From: Acheta domesticus | Taxonomy: Eukaryota; Arthropoda; Insecta; Orthoptera; Gryllidae | Reading direction: 5' to 3' | Assembly (NCBI GenBank): GCA_031308135.1 | Contig: JAHLJT010009436.1 | Location: 165,088,713 to 165,152,712 of the forward strand | DNA length: 64,000 nt | Part shown: one piece after another, positions 46,060 through 56,039 of the stretch | Position numbering within the stretch: the stretch's first letter is position 1 | How the letters are laid out: each line of letters starts with the position of its first letter | Program-made: the position numbers and the translations under genes | Notes under the pieces: model-generated | What the model was told of the DNA's origin: nothing | Database searches by the model: none | Seen by the model: the letters and a program-made list of their open reading frames with translations, nothing else

Positions 46060-46610
46060 CGTCTCTCTCCCTACCTCACATACTCTTACGCCTCGCTTGC
46101 TCTTGCGTTTGCTTTGCTTCCCTCCTCTGCTCTTTTGATTCACCCCAATCACCCCGTCTCTCTCTCTCTTCCCCTCGCCTACCGTCATGTTGCTTGTATT
46201 CTTTGCTTCCCTCCTCTTCCTCCCTGGTTCACCCAATCCCCCCGTCTCTACCCTCCCTTCGCCTAGTCCCATATCCCTTGCCTTCTTTGATCCTCTGCCT
46301 TTTTCTCACCCTGGTCACCTTAATCCCCTCCGTCACTTTCCTCCCCTCGTCTAGTCTCGTGTTCCTTGACTTCTTAGCTGCCCCCCTTTCCTCTTTCTAT
46401 TCACCCTAATTCCTTCCTTCCCTTGTCTACTCTCATGTCCCTTGCCTTCTTTGCTCCTCTCTCCTTTCCTCTTTCGTTCACCCCAATCTCTTCCTTCACT
46501 TTTCCCCTCATGTACTCGCATGTCCCTTGTCTTGTTTGCTGTTCCCCTTTCCTCTTTCTGTTCATCTTATTTCTCTCTGTTTCTGCTGCTCAAGTTCCCT
46601 GTCGACGTCT
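46060..46610. repeat. Pyrimidine-rich minisatellite, unit about 84 bp
   Basis: The phrase CTTGCCTTCTTTGCTCCTC and variants recurs at about 46193, 46277, 46364, 46440 and 46527, each followed by CCTCTTTCNNTTCACCC and a TTCCTTCNCTTTTCCC stretch. Spacings of 76-87 bp show at least five to six diverged tandem units. Confidence 0.8.
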
Positions 46611-47165
46611 TTGATTTCCTCCTTTCCCCTCCATTGGTTTACCCTGATCCTCTCCTTCTACCCCTCCCGCCTCCCTCCTCACGGTATTTCACTCGCGTAC
46701 CTTCAACTTTATCACTCCCCTCCTACTATTCTACTCTGGTCTGCCCAATTTCTTTCTTCTCTCCTTAACCATCTCTATTCTGTTCTTATTTTGAATATAC
46801 TTTTCTGCCGTCTTTCCTCCCTCATTTCACCCCTCTTCCTCTGCATTTCCCTTCTTCTCGCCTCCTTCCACATTTTTTCACATCTCATCCTTTGCTTCTT
46901 TCTTTCAACTTTACTGCACTCGTAATCATTGTTCCTCTCACATTACCATATTCTGTCTCATCCTGTCCAGTCACCCATCTCTCCTACCTTCTGTTGCCGT
47001 CTTCACTCTTGTGCTTTCTCCCCTTCCTTTTCATATTTTTCTCCTCCTCCGTTCCTAATACACTATTTTCCACCCCTTCTACAGCTCCTCTCCCCTGTGC
47101 ACTGCTTGACTCGTCTCTCCCCTCTCCGACTGTCTTGGCGTCGGCGCTCGCGTTGCAGGATCACC
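46611..47165. other. C/T-rich tract
   Basis: Strong pyrimidine bias continues without a clear period. Long frames (132 and 147 codons) are hydrophobic/Ser-rich by composition and are not called. Confidence 0.5.
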
Positions 47166-48185
47166 TTCGCAGCCCCTCCTCCCTGACAGACAGCCTGAAT
47201 CAGGTTCACCTGCACGTGCTTCCCGCCGCAGAGGTAACGCCCGTCTCCGCGATAGAGTCAGCGGAGCTGCGAGCCAAGATATGCCACAGGGGAACCTGCC
47301 ACCGAGTCATGCGCGGAGAAGAGATTCTGTCGTAGCAATTTCTATTTTGCTATTCTTTCATCTGTAGTGATAATTACCGATGTTCCAAGAAATTGAAAGA
47401 AAGCGATGACGCCTCCGATCAAGAGAGAGAGAGAGAGAGATGATTATAGTTTAGTTTATAGTGAGATGCTCAGAAGCTTGGGAAAAATACAAAAACAATT
47501 TAACACCGACTTTGACTAAAAAATCCATATATTTGATTACGTTATTCCTCCAGATCTCACAATGCGCATACTGTCTGAATTCTCATGCATAGTGCGTCAC
47601 ATTTGGTTGTTGTCTTCCGACATCAAGACTCCAAAGAAGATACCACCAGCCATTTCCGTTCACTATTCGCGATATGGGACAGTAACAGTTTTTATATCCT
47701 TAGTATGTTTTACTACATTTACCAGTATATTAAATGATGACCGGTATTCAACATAAATACACAAAAAATCAAATCGGCCCAGTTATCACTTTATATCAAA
47801 ATTTCAACGATGCACACAAACACAACAATGTAATAAAATTCACATTATCCTTACGTTGTAATTGGGTAACTTTCGTGTGTCCGATAGTCACGTTTGGACC
47901 CTTGCGGTCCATTGCTTGGCACATGCTACGTGTCACTTGATGTCGTTCGGTCTGCTGGTGAGAAAGTGTTCATTTTTGCATCCTTATAATTTAGTTTTAA
48001 AACCTTAAATTAAGGAATTCTTTAAAATTTTTAAAGCGTCGGAGATGCCACACTAATCTTGTCAGAATGTAGTAATATTCAATTCAATTATGTAATTCTA
48101 ACTTATTAAATTACTTGAACGAAGACAAAGAATTGCTGTTTTCTGAATGATGGGAATTTGTGTTTATTGTGTCTACTTGTTTCTA
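47166..48185. other. No gene seen
   Basis: A non-repetitive GC-rich piece (47166-47330), a (GA)n run at 47423-47440, then AT-rich DNA. Confidence 0.35.
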
Positions 48186-48224
48186 ATGTCTGTTCTTGGC
48201 TCGACAGCCCGCTACGGGCCATGG

Positions 48225-48475
48225 CCGACCAGCTGTGGCCCAACCTCTCGGCCTCGGGATAAGCGGTTCGTGCGGTTAGCACGAAGATTTCCCTTCACCG
48301 TGTATAGTGGTATTCATAACCTTGGGATGGACTTTCCCATCGGCACATAGCAATAGATACTGGAACATTTGTAAGGAAAGCGCACATTTTTGCCCCTACC
48401 TGGAATCGAACCCGGGGTTTCACCGTGGAAAACAAGCACGCTAACCAGCAAGCCATCGAGAGCTATCCTCTTTCT
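48225..48475 (-). mobile_element. tRNA-derived SINE-like sequence
   Basis: On minus, 48395-48465 reads 'gatggcttgctggttagcgt' and 'ccccgggttcgattccaggt', good A- and B-box matches with tRNA spacing. The flanks do not pair as an acceptor stem, so I read it as a SINE head rather than a tRNA gene. Confidence 0.5.
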
Positions 48476-48671
48476 AATTAAATATGTATAATAAGTTTAT
48501 TTTTCACTAATACTCTGTAAATTATTTGAGTAATAAACTCAACTAAATGTGATTGCCCTTGCTAACGAATACTGTTCGGTACTCATTATGGAATATAGTT
48601 AGTGAATGCTATAGTGTATGGAAAGAATAATTACTTCATAGAACATCGAATATAAGATCATCTCAGAAGTA

Positions 48672-48809
48672 ACTAGTGGTGCTACAGAATGGCACAGACT
48701 TTCCCGTATTAGTCTTCTATTTCCTTGGGTCTTCGCTAGCTGTACGGAATTGCCAAATACTCTTTCTTGCCAGCTGCCATTTATCACCGCCAAAAGTACA
48801 TTTTTTTGT
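48672..48809 (-). repeat. Fold-back repeat FB, copy D, part 1 (split by Crypton)
   Basis: 'ctagtggtgctacagaatgg' to 'caaaagtacatttttttgt' matches the start of FB arms at 50721 and (inverted) 55715. At 48810 the match stops abruptly and resumes at 50616-50620. Confidence 0.92.
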
Positions 48810-49132
48810 ATACCAGCATTATAAACAACCCTTTTACATTAACAAAATAGTTAATAATATGACATATTGCACGAATCATTACGTCATTACTATTTCTGCA
48901 CGAAATATAAGCCATCCCTGACATAATAGTCACGGCTCCTATATATTTTCAGTTATGGAGTTTAAAGAAGGCAGTGGTACCATATAAATAGATAGTTAAA
49001 ATCAAATACGTTCTGAAAAAAACCTACTTTTAGAAACTGATTTATTAATTTATTACTCCTTTAAAATTATATTTTGTTTTTATTTGGTAATATAACAACA
49101 ACAACATAATAAGAACAAAAACAAATATAAAA

Positions 49133-49780
49133 TTAATTCTTGTGAACATGTACATTAATTGTACAATTTGATAAATTGGTCAGTGACACTCCAGAACATG
49201 CATTTATATCTAAAATGCTTATTTTTTCTTTGCCTTTTGCACTAACCAATATCTTGTTAGCTATTTGAATCTTGATATTCACCAATTCTTCGATGTATGA
49301 CTCGGCTACACTTGTAGACCGCCATCCTCCATGACGTTTAGGTGTAGTGATATCACCACCATTATCTGCGAGAAACGTCGCGGATGTTCTCCTAAACAAA
49401 TGACCAGAGTACTTATCTGCATTTGGTAATTTTAAAAAATTTGCATAAGTTTTTGGTATTTTCGCAAATGTATTGATACCAATTGGATTGCAGCAGCATT
49501 TGCCATGATTGTAAAACAAGAAAGTTTTTTGTTTAACAGGTAAGGGTCTTAAGGAAATGTATTTTTTACAGACTTCAACATAATTAAATTCTTCACTGGA
49601 TACGATAGTAAATATTCCGGGCTTGTCATTTTTTGTCGCTTTCATGTTCACTATCAAAACAGAACCTTCTTCTTTCACATCGTTGATGCACAAATTGTAC
49701 AATTCGACACGTCTACAAGCACTAAATTTGCCAAAAATAGGAACAACATGAAAATCATACCAGTTATTAATACAATACAC
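49133..49780 (-). CDS. Crypton tyrosine recombinase, catalytic domain exon
   Basis: A 215-codon open frame carries all the catalytic positions of a tyrosine recombinase. 'SACRRVEL' supplies the first Arg (about residue 23), 'GHLFRRTSATFLAD' supplies the HxxR pair (His127, Arg130), 'KRHGGWRSTSVAESYIEE' supplies the second His (150), the adjacent Trp (153) and the Tyr nucleophile (162). In this family the enzyme cuts and rejoins DNA through a covalent 3'-phosphotyrosine link to excise and integrate the element. Similarity begins at about residue 12 ('VVPIFGKFSACRR'), so the first residues of the frame are probably intron. The 50 or so residues after the Tyr are not recognised. The frame is intact and ends 27 codons or fewer before AT-rich 3' DNA. 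Confidence 0.9.
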   Translation of the reverse strand: MYCINNWYDFHVVPIFGKFSACRRVELYNLCINDVKEEGSVLIVNMKATKNDKPGIFTIVSSEEFNYVEVCKKYISLRPLPVKQKTFLFYNHGKCCCNPIGINTFAKIPKTYANFLKLPNADKYSGHLFRRTSATFLADNGGDITTPKRHGGWRSTSVAESYIEELVNIKIQIANKILVSAKGKEKISILDINACSGVSLTNLSNCTINVHVHKN

Positions 49781-49828
49781 CAGTTAATAAATAAAACTTA
49801 ACTATTATTGCCACTGTCATTATTATAC

Positions 49829-50049
49829 CTTCATTAAAAGAAAAGTTTCATCATCAGATTTTTTAAGAAATATGTTTTATCTTGTTGGGAAAATACCATT
49901 GCCTTTGTACGTTGATATCCCACATTTGCCTGTTTCATAAGTAAACTTACTTTATGAAAAGTTCCAATATCAATATTCTCTTTGATCTTTAGCATTTCCT
50001 TTAATTTGGAATATATGCACCATAGTGTCGCCGCTTTACATGCTGTGGA
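49829..50049 (-). pseudogene. Crypton recombinase, exon 2 (SAM-like domain, one frameshift)
   Basis: Beginning 'STACKAATLWCIYSKLKEML' and continuing 'IKENIDIGTFHKVSLLMKQ' this is the helical DNA-binding segment preceding the catalytic domain, with the family's 'TLW..YS.LK' signature. The frame runs to a stop at 49834, but the expected 'SDDETFLLMK' helix is encoded in the adjacent frame, so a single-base slip has occurred in a T6 run on plus (49859-49864). After 'LLMK' there is a GT (49828-49827) that may begin a second short intron. This is the only obvious lesion seen in the gene. Confidence 0.75.
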
Positions 50050-50122
50050 CTTAATGTTTAAAGAAGCATGCATTAAATTAACAAACGTCTTTATTCTAGC
50101 ATGTGCATTATACTAACTTAAC

Positions 50123-50365
50123 CAATTGCTCTGATAGATACGAAAGAACAGCAGCTTTGCATAATAAATTTGCATATTTTTTATCCATCCATTTCCTAAA
50201 TTTTAAGTACTCTTTCTCATAAAGTTTGCAAGACTTTTTCGGTATCATAGCATTTTCTGCTTTTGCAGCTTCTTCCACAATTTCTCTAGGCAAATCCATT
50301 ATGTTTGAATCACGACTTTGAAAATTAATTGCCATTTGTAAACAAATTAGTTGCTTAGGTAGCAT
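50123..50365 (-). CDS. Crypton recombinase, exon 1 (N-terminal core-binding part)
   Basis: An 81-codon segment starting at ATG 50365. 'LPREIVEEAAKAENAMIPKK' followed by 'YEKEYLKFRKWMDKKYANLL' and 'AAVLSYLSEQL' matches the helical N-terminal region of Crypton and Crypton-derived proteins (a 'KKS..Y...Y..F..W' helix followed by 'LLAYLSEL'). After TTG at 50125-50123 a GT begins a 73 bp gap ending in AG at 50050; both sides then read in the same phase. Without splicing the frame stops at TAA after 'VKLV'. The start follows directly on the 5' hairpin leader. Confidence 0.75.
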
Positions 50366-50473
50366 TCATGACGTCAAAACATGAATTTGAGATCTACTAC
50401 AACTACGAATTACAACTTAACACAATTAATTTCGGTTCCTTAACTCCTTATAATACTGTTACACAAAAAATAG

Positions 50474-50615
50474 TGTATGCAACTCGTTTATAATGTTACT
50501 TTTTTGCACTCGTGAGAAGATATTACAGAACTCACTTCTAACGTCGTTCATTCGGTAATATCTTATTATTCGTGTACAAAAGGACAACGTTATAAACTAA
50601 TTGCATAATATGCTA
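50474..50615 (-). repeat. Crypton 5'-terminal hairpin
   Basis: Arms 'cgtttataatgttacttttt' to 'gagaagatattac' (50487-50530) and 'gtaatatcttattattcgtg' to 'caacgttataaac' (50556-50598) pair for about 42 bp. The same hairpin, shorter, opens the element at 4499. Confidence 0.85.
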
Positions 50616-50716
50616 TTGTCATTTTCTCAATATTTCGATTTCCTATTGGTAGAACGGAAATATTAATTTTAAAATATTAAAGAACACAAAAACCTAGTCA
50701 TAAAAGGCAATTTACT
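50616..50716 (-). repeat. Fold-back repeat FB, copy D, part 2
   Basis: Resumes the interrupted repeat at 'ttgtcattttctcaatattt' and continues 'cctattggtagaacggaaat' to 'aaaaacctagtcataaaagg', just as in copy E. Confidence 0.9.
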
Positions 50717-50720
50717 TTTA

Positions 50721-52585
50721 ACTAGTGGTGCTACAAAATGGCACAGACTTTCCCGTATTAGTTTTCTATTTCTTTGGGTCTTCGCTAGCTATTTGGAATT
50801 GCCACAAACTCTTTCTTGCCAGCTTTCACCTATCACCGCCAAAAGTACATTTTTTTGTCATTTTCTTAATTTTTCGGTTTCCTAGTGGTAGAACGGAAAC
50901 ATTAAATTTAGAATATTAAAGAACACAAAAACCTAGTCATAAATGGCAATTTTCTTTTAAAAATTATGTGACGCTTAAGAGAAAATGGCGTTTTAGCGCT
51001 ACTAAAAATGCGAAATTTGAAGCTCATTTTCACAGAAAATTATTATAATTATTATTTATCAAACTTTTTAGTTTATTTTGTGTTTTTAACCATCTTTACC
51101 AGGTAGACCCTTTTTATAACATTAAAAATGCTCGAAGAACTAGTGAAATTTGTTTGATCTTGATTTAAACGCAAATTGACGCACAGATTTCAATATTACA
51201 ATACTTTCTCTTCTTACAAAGAAAGACGAGAAAGTAAAAATAATGGAGTTTCTGTGGAAACATCGTACGTTCGTATGTGAAAATACGGAATTTTGACGTC
51301 ATTTTCACAGATAAGTTTGCAGTTTTGGAGAAACTTTATGAGGCATGTTTTGAAGCACATGTACACAATTGCAATAATGTATAAAGATTGCCATTAATGT
51401 AAACGCCATGAGAAATATCTCAATAAAATTACACTTGTGTTATTAACCCTAGAAATACGAGAATGAAGATGGTAACGTCTTTTCCTAAGGGGGGGGCTCG
51501 TCGAGCCCACACATGTAGTTCAAATAAAACTGCATTTTGAGTTTTTATCAAAATATATATTTACTGCAAACTTACAAATACTACTTTCTATATGGAATAT
51601 ATTTATATTTTTTATTCTGATTCATCATTATCTCCTTCACAACCATGTAAACAAATAATCTTTTTTTTTGGAATGTTTCGTGCAAACATGTCTTCTGCAC
51701 TTAGAGCACGACTACTTGGGCTTTGACAATTTGTCTTTCTCTTGCTTCGTGTGTGCTTCACGTAGACATTCGTAGCAACACCCACGCATCGGAAGTGACG
51801 TACCGGCGTCCGTTCTTTGCTCTTGAAATTTCTTTGATATTATTTTTCTTTTTAGAACAGTCTCCATTGCAAAAGTTAGAGTTCTTGACTATCCAACGAC
51901 CACCACAGATCTCTTTTCCACATATGGAGTAATGAGTTGCATTCCTAATTCATGCAGAAACATGAGGAAAAGACGTTACCATCGTATTTCTAGGGTTAAA
52001 ACAAAGGTATGCAGAAAAATAGCGTCTGTGTCATCGTATACAAGGCATTTGGCGTTATTCGACAAAAAGTTTAAACAAAACAATTGCAGTCTTTTTGAAA
52101 AAATCTTATTTTAATATTAATCATATTTCACTCAGTTACACAAAACTCTTCATATTTTCAATAAATGTAGAACATAATGTTAATTAAAGAATTCATTATA
52201 GAGAACAATTTTTATTTGAAAAAATCTCTATCTTCAATATTATAATTTCAGAAAAAATTGTAATTTATTTAATTATCGAAAACTTAGAGTTAACAGTTAA
52301 ACTCGAACCTATGCGACCCTTATACCAAGTGTACTTCACTCTATTCTTACAAAAAAAAATGAAAAATTTGGAGCCATGATTGAGAAAATTTTGAAAGCAT
52401 CCCAGGGGCTTCATGTCAAGTACACCTAAAATTTAAAGAACGTTTTTCAAAATCGTAGGGCTTTGAATCGGGGCAGATCGACTCCAGAATATTCATTTAG
52501 ACAAAACATTTAAAATAATTTATGCCTAAATGTTGTTCAGAGACGGACAGGCAGACCGACGGACAGACAAATGGACGGGTGGTTA
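50721..52585 (-). repeat. Fold-back repeat FB, copy E (arm with piggyBac insertion)
   Basis: From 'ctagtggtgctacaaaatgg' through 'gagaaaatggcgttttagcg', then after a diverged stretch 'gaagcacatgtacac' and 'ccattaatgtaaacgccatg', it is interrupted by the piggyBac element at 51447. It resumes to 'gggcagatcgactccagaat' and the GACGGACAG tract at 52541-52580, i.e. the outer end of the arm read in reverse. Confidence 0.8.
51447..51995. mobile_element. Non-autonomous piggyBac element with transposase tail fossil
   Basis: Ends CCCTAGAAATACGA and TCGTATTTCTAGGG are perfect inverted repeats beginning with the piggyBac CCCTAGAAA motif. Inner 'gatggtaacgtcttttcc' pairs with 'ggaaaagacgttaccatc'. TTAA flanks both sides (51443-51446 and 51996-51999). 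On minus the interior encodes a remnant of the C-terminal cysteine-rich domain: 'MRGCCYECLREAHTKQ', then after an in-frame TAG 'SCSKCRRHVCTKHSKK'. This CxxC ... CxxCxxxxCxxH pattern is the piggyBac DNA-end-binding zinc domain. About 550 bp total, so an internally deleted copy. Confidence 0.95.
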
Positions 52586-52749
52586 AAAACACACACACAC
52601 ATTTTCAGACTCTGGAGAGCCCAAAACGTTTATTTCCGTCGAAATTTATAACTATATTTTCCGCAGCATTACATAACTATATTAGTGCGTATAAGAGAAC
52701 GTAAAAATAAAAAAAAAATTATAATTATTTAATAAATACACCTCAATGA

Positions 52750-53160
52750 AGTGCATCTCTCCTGCCGCTTCACCCAGATAGCTGGGTCGAGTTCAGTCGC
52801 TGTCTGCTCTAGCGGGCTGGCTGCTCTGATCGGAAGTTTTCCGTGGATTCTCCGATGAATACCAAACAAATGCCAGAGCAGTACCCTAACAAAACTGACC
52901 ACGGACGGCGCGCGATATTTCCTTCCTCTTCCTAGTCCTATTCTCACCCTTACTTGCTCGCACACTAACATTCACTACAGTATCACACATGCCTGGAGAC
53001 CGGTCGTGAGCTTTGAGCTTGTCCCATTTGGGGCGGTGCCCCGCTGGGGAGCGATATCTGGTTGGGGAAAAGTCCGCTAACCGACGTTGGTCGGCGCCGT
53101 TTCTCTGTATCTAGCGGGAGGAGATCAGAGCCATCTCCCGAGGAAAAACATGCGCTACAC
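52750..53160 (+). mobile_element. SINE-B copy 6 (both ends truncated)
   Basis: 'agctgggtcgagttcagtcg', 'gtggattctccgatgaatac', 'gacggcgcgcgatatttcc', 'gagcttgtcccatttggggc', 'cgaggaaaaacatgcgctac'. It ends at 'acttactt' where MITE M1 begins, without its usual ATCA tail. Confidence 0.85.
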
Positions 53161-53162
53161 TT

Positions 53163-53410
53163 ACTTGGGTTTTTATTTCTTGGCGCGTGCGGGCTTGTCT
53201 TCACGATATTTCGAATCGTTTTCGGTCGCGCGGGAATATCTCACGGTATTTCGAATCGTTTTCGGTCGCGCCGCTAGGGAACGCATGATAGCCAGCACTG
53301 CTCGATACAGTCGCGATCATTTGACTCCTAGCGGCACGACCGAGAACGACGCGACATACCGTGATATCGTGAAGACAAGCTTCCCCGCGCCAATAAATGA
53401 AATCCCAAGT
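53163..53410. mobile_element. MITE M1 copy 2, with internal duplication
   Basis: Ends 'acttgggtttttatttcttg' and 'aaatgaaatcccaagt'; inner 'gggcttgtcttcacgat' pairs with 'atcgtgaagacaagc'. The segment 'atttcgaatcgttttcggtc' plus GCGC is present twice in tandem (about 53206 and 53249), a difference from copy 1. It joins the 3' end of SINE-B copy 6. Confidence 0.88.
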
Positions 53411-54058
53411 ACAGTCTCCCGCGTTGATTGCAGTGTTCGCGGCAAGGGGTGCGAACGATTGCGGCATGGAGCAGACGGCGTACAGACGAATACGGATGGA
53501 GTGCACGTAGCCACGTCTGCCAACTGCTGGGATTTGGGTGTCGCTCAGCGGCGGGCGACGGGCCTCCGGTGATGAATGGCTCCGCGGCGGATTTCGTGGC
53601 TCGGTCACGTGATCGATGGAGCGAATGCTGCCAACTGTTATTGAACGTCTTGGGAAATTTACTCAGCAAATAAACTTTGAAATACATCTCAAGAAAATCA
53701 TTTAGTGTACCTTGTCCTTCACAAACACATTACAAATTTTCAAGGGACCTCCTTTTCCTGAGATATGACTTTGACACTATGCTCCATGCTCAAATAGTAA
53801 TTAATTTTTCCACGTATTTTAATAAAAAATATTTTTAGTAAATCACGAAATTACAAAATTTTATACAACAAAATTAAGAAAGAATTACTCAAATATTCGT
53901 CAACAAATCATCTACGATATGATCCCTTACGTTTTCTTTAACATTCCACTTGGGGAAACGTTCATTTCTGTAAATATTGAGAAAGATTTTCAATTTATTT
54001 TTATGTATCTGTGGTAATTTCAATGGCAAGCGTGCAAATGGTATATCAAAATCATACC
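53411..54058. other. No gene seen
   Basis: GC-rich non-tandem sequence to about 53640 (open frames on both strands, no domain), then AT-rich. Confidence 0.3.
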
Positions 54059-55718
54059 CCTTTTTACTTTCCTGTATACGTACGTATACACGGAGGGATA
54101 TACATTGTATAGGGAAAGTTATGTAATGCTGAACGAAAAAATGACATATTTTTGGCGGAAAAAAATTCATTGCCGGGCCATGATAACGAAGTGGAAAAAA
54201 ACAGTTGCTAAATTAATAAAAAAATCCCCTAACACGTGCTGTAGCCAGAAACCCTGATTTGTGGGTCCTTGATGCCAAAAAACCAATTAAAAGAAAAACG
54301 TCTGCCTGTCTGTTTGTCCGTCTGTGAACACTGCTAGCGCCTAAACCATACGTACGATTTCTTCCAAAATGGATATAACCCGGTCGATCTGCTTCTAGTC
54401 AAAGCTTTGAGATTTTGAAAAAGATTCTTCAAAATTTGGGGGTACTCAAATTTTGAAGAATCAAATCAAAAGAAAGAATCAAAAATCAAAAATCAAGAGA
54501 AAAATTTGGGGGCCCTCAGAAGATTTTCAAAATTTTCTCAAAAACGGCTCCAAATTTTTTCTTTAAATTTCTTGTATGAATAGAGGAAAATACACTTATT
54601 TAAATGGCATAGGTCCGATTTTCACGGATTACTCTGAATTTTTGAAAATTGCAAAAGTTTAAAATTTTTACTGCATCTTTCTGGAACTACAAAATTGAAG
54701 ATAGCCATTTTTCCTTCAAATACAATTTGTTTCTTCATCGTGAGTTCTTTCTTTAAGGTCATGTACATTTTTCTGAAAATTTTAGTATTTTTCGCGCCAC
54801 ATTGCGTGCAATATGTTCAATTTTAAGAAATTACAAAAACAAGATTTTTTTAAAAACGGCTACAAATTTTTTCTTTAAACTTTTGGTAGGGATGTATGTA
54901 CTATTTTTTCTTTAAACTTTGGTAGGGATGTAAGCCATATTGCTCAATAGGTTGGTTTTTTCAAAAATTACAAAAATGTAATTTTTTTACTTGTCTATCA
55001 CGTCGTTAATATTTACATTATCAGGCGATCTTTTCACATTATTATATTCACGAGTATATATGCTTTAAATAATGTCAAGTAATGTTTCTCGAAAACACAA
55101 CCTTTTCTGCGAAAAGTAGCTCAAATTTCGGCATTTTCTAAAATGTTCAGACGCCATTTTCTCATATATGGCTACAAATTGTTTCTTCAAACTTTTGTAA
55201 CGGATAGTGATAATTACACACTTTAATATGACGTAAAGTTTATTTTGAGTTTTTTTTCAAAAATTATATAAATGTAAATTTTTTGAACGATTTCTCACAT
55301 CTTTAATATGCACATTATCCGCAATTTGTGAAGATTATTATATTTGTGAGTGTAAGTGCTTCAAATAACTTCAAATAAAGTATTTTGAAAACTCAAACAT
55401 TTTCTGTGAAAATGAGCTTCAAATTTCGCATTTTTAGTAGCGCTAAAACGCCATTTTCTCTTAAACGTCACATAATTTTTAAAAGAAAATTGCCATTTAT
55501 GACTAGGTTTTTGTGTTCTTTAATATTCTAAAATTAATGTTTCCGTTCTACCAATAGGAAACCGAAAAATAAGAAAATGACAAAAAAAATGTACTTTTGG
55601 CGGTGATAGATGACAGCTGGCAAGAAAGAGTTTGTGGCAATTCCGAATAGCTAGCGAAGACCCAAAGAAATAGAAAACTAATACGGGAAATTCTGTGCCA
55701 TTCTGTAGCACCACTAGT
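54059..55718 (+). repeat. Fold-back repeat FB, copy C (full single arm)
   Basis: From 'tttactttcctgtatacgta' to 'ttctgtagcaccactag', colinear with copy A's left arm. It includes the GTCTGTCTGTTTGTCC tract and a local expansion of AAAATCAAAAATCAA at 54460-54515. It lacks the inverted partner seen in A. The stretch 55500-55718 gives the uninterrupted form of the Crypton target site. Confidence 0.9.
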
Positions 55719-55719
55719 T

Positions 55720-55979
55720 TATTTCTCGCTTAATGTTTCTCTCTGAACAAATATATTCATTTCGTTTCTAAATAATAAACAATTTACATGTTTCTGGAGT
55801 GTTTCTATGCTTCTATATTGCAAATTTTTGCCCAGAAATCAATTTTCAAACCAACTTATAAGTACTTAATGCGGCTCAACCATTCGGAATATCCACGTGG
55901 TGTATTAGACAAAATATGCTTATAATTGTCTTAAGAGCTTATTTTCGAAGTTTCGACGTTTCCTCCCCGGACACCCTGT
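55720..55979. repeat. Repeat R2 copy 2
   Basis: Colinear with 9432-9709 ('caaatatattcatttc', 'gcggctcaaccattcggaat', 'cgacgtttcctccccggaca') and ending CCCTG followed by TA. On minus it begins CAGGGTGTCCGGGGAGGAAA, a mariner-type end. It abuts FB copy C. Confidence 0.8.
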
Positions 55980-56039
55980 AAACATACCAACATCCTGTTT
56001 TATATTTTTACAAGATATCATTCTTTATTGTGAAACTGT

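Larger units (their letters stand above)
48810..50615 (-). mobile_element. Crypton (tyrosine-recombinase DNA transposon), 1.8 kb
   Basis: The borders are exact because uninterrupted FB copies read 'acatttttttgtcattttct', while here TTTTTTTGT is followed by 1.8 kb of foreign DNA and then TTGTCATTTTCTC. TTGT is therefore present on both sides (48806-48809 and 50616-50619; ACAA on the coding strand). On the coding strand the element starts with an imperfect hairpin with arms of about 42 bp, continues with the 'gtgtaacagtattataa' box and a split recombinase gene, and ends 'tttataatgctggtat', the inverse of the box. Cryptons move through a tyrosine recombinase and lack long TIRs, which fits. Confidence 0.9.

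Noticed and set aside
46892..47335. 147-codon plus frame at the edge of the CT-rich tract
   Set aside because: Composition-driven; contains no recognisable domain and no splice or start support.
48391..48465. Functional tRNA gene on minus
   Set aside because: Internal promoter boxes are present but no acceptor stem pairs.
49133..49780. Phage integrase or DIRS-type retroelement instead of Crypton
   Set aside because: No linked reverse transcriptase or split direct repeats are seen, and the N-terminal 'TLW..YS.LK' helix and short element length fit Crypton.
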